The notes beneath the pieces were generated by a model. That model ran no database searches, had not been told where the DNA came from, and saw only the letters and a list, made by a program, of their open reading frames with translations. Position numbers and translations under genes: made by a program. A stretch of 13,442 nt of DNA from Nitrosomonadales bacterium (GTDB lineage: Bacteria; Pseudomonadota; Gammaproteobacteria; Burkholderiales; Sulfuricellaceae): the NCBI GenBank assembly GCA_003104895.1, contig PQAG01000042.1, positions 1-13,442 on the forward strand, written 5' to 3'. Shown here piece by piece: positions 12,959-13,442 of this stretch. Numbering within the stretch: the stretch's first letter is position 1; the number at the start of each line of letters is the position of its first letter.

Positions 12959-13442
12959 ATGACAAACGAAAATCTGGTCGCGCATTTCGAGGCTTACAGC
13001 GCCTGGCGCAGTGGTCTGTCCGGCAACATCAGCGCTTATCGCAACTGGCTGAACGAGCAGGAGCTGAACGACGGCCAGACCGATCTGCGCATTCAGCACA
13101 TCCTCGACCGCCTGCGCGACGACAAGCTCAATGTGGCGTTTGTGGCCGAATTCTCGCGCGGCAAATCCGAGCTGATCAATGCCATTTTCTTCGCCGGTTA
13201 TGGCCTGCGCCTGCTGCCCTCCAGCGCCGGGCGCACCACCATGTGCCCCACCGAACTGATGTACGAAGAGGGCCGCGAGCCCTGCATCCAGCTGCTGCCG
13301 ATTGAAACCCGCGCCACCGACACCACGACCACGGAATACAAGCGCTACGTGGACGAGTGGCAGGTATATCCGCTCGATGTCAATTCCGCCGAAGGCATGC
13401 TGACCGCTTTCCAGCAGGTGAGCCAGGTCAAGCGGGTCAGCA
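12959..13442 (+). CDS. Dynamin-family GTPase (partial, C-terminus beyond window)
   Basis: The first 161 codons of a bacterial dynamin-like protein. ATG at 12959 follows GGGGGA with good spacing. After a helical, charged N-terminal segment (residues 1-57) comes the P-loop AEFSRGKS at 63-70, then ELINAIFF and the G2/switch I region SSAGRTTMCPTEL (88-100) with the conserved threonines. This pairing of FSxGKS and a following TT-PTEL motif is characteristic of bacterial dynamins, which remodel or protect membranes. The first P-loop glycine is Ala63 instead. G3 and G4 motifs and the stalk lie beyond the window. The frame is open to the right edge. Confidence 0.85.
   Translation, partial: MTNENLVAHFEAYSAWRSGLSGNISAYRNWLNEQELNDGQTDLRIQHILDRLRDDKLNVAFVAEFSRGKSELINAIFFAGYGLRLLPSSAGRTTMCPTELMYEEGREPCIQLLPIETRATDTTTTEYKRYVDEWQVYPLDVNSAEGMLTAFQQVSQVKRVS

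Noticed and set aside
1..13442. CRISPR array, prophage or insertion sequence
   Set aside because: No spaced direct-repeat array, transposase, integrase or terminal inverted repeats flanking a gene were seen anywhere in the window.

Overview
The window looks like a chromosomal segment from a betaproteobacterium, probably of the Nitrosomonadales/Gallionellales/Sulfuricellaceae type. The evidence is moderately high GC, typical proteobacterial signals, and the gene order TPR lipoprotein - lolB - ispE - tRNA-Gln - prs - rplY - pth - ychF, which is a familiar housekeeping block of Betaproteobacteria with mutM nearby. Genus-level placement is inference only.

Layout. Positions 1-481 (minus): the first two thirds or so of a HyaD/HybD-type [NiFe]-hydrogenase maturation protease, running off the left edge. 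It is preceded by a possible 22-codon leader ORF, a perfect inverted repeat and a candidate promoter. Positions 590-986 (minus): a secreted two-repeat PsiF protein with a clear intrinsic terminator. Positions 1041-9046 (minus): the housekeeping block, read right to left as TPR lipoprotein, lolB, ispE, tRNA-Gln(TTG), prs, rplY, pth, an unrecognised 94-residue protein, an RsuA-type pseudouridine synthase, and ychF. Positions 9047-9143: a divergent promoter region. Positions 9144-12813 (plus): a three-gene ABC system of the GldA/GldF/GldG type, closely followed by mutM. Positions 12959-13442 (plus): the first 161 codons of a bacterial dynamin-like GTPase, running off the right edge.

How the genes work together. 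The minus-strand block combines outer-membrane lipoprotein insertion (LolB, TPR lipoprotein), isoprenoid synthesis (IspE), PRPP synthesis (Prs), and ribosome function and recycling (L25, Pth, RsuA, YchF). Its most striking feature is that intrinsic terminators lie between tRNA-Gln and prs, prs and rplY, and rplY and pth. Each T-tract ends 20-21 nt before the next start codon, leaving no obvious room for a downstream promoter. Transcription of the later genes therefore seems to depend on read-through. The prs-rplY gap also holds a large palindrome built of four plus four 7-base units that begins directly at the prs stop codon.

The best candidates for something little described are the serial terminator architecture, the GldAFG-like cassette next to mutM, the dynamin-like GTPase with its repeat-rich promoter, and the leader ORF in front of the hydrogenase protease. 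Nothing in the window looks like a CRISPR array, prophage or insertion sequence.
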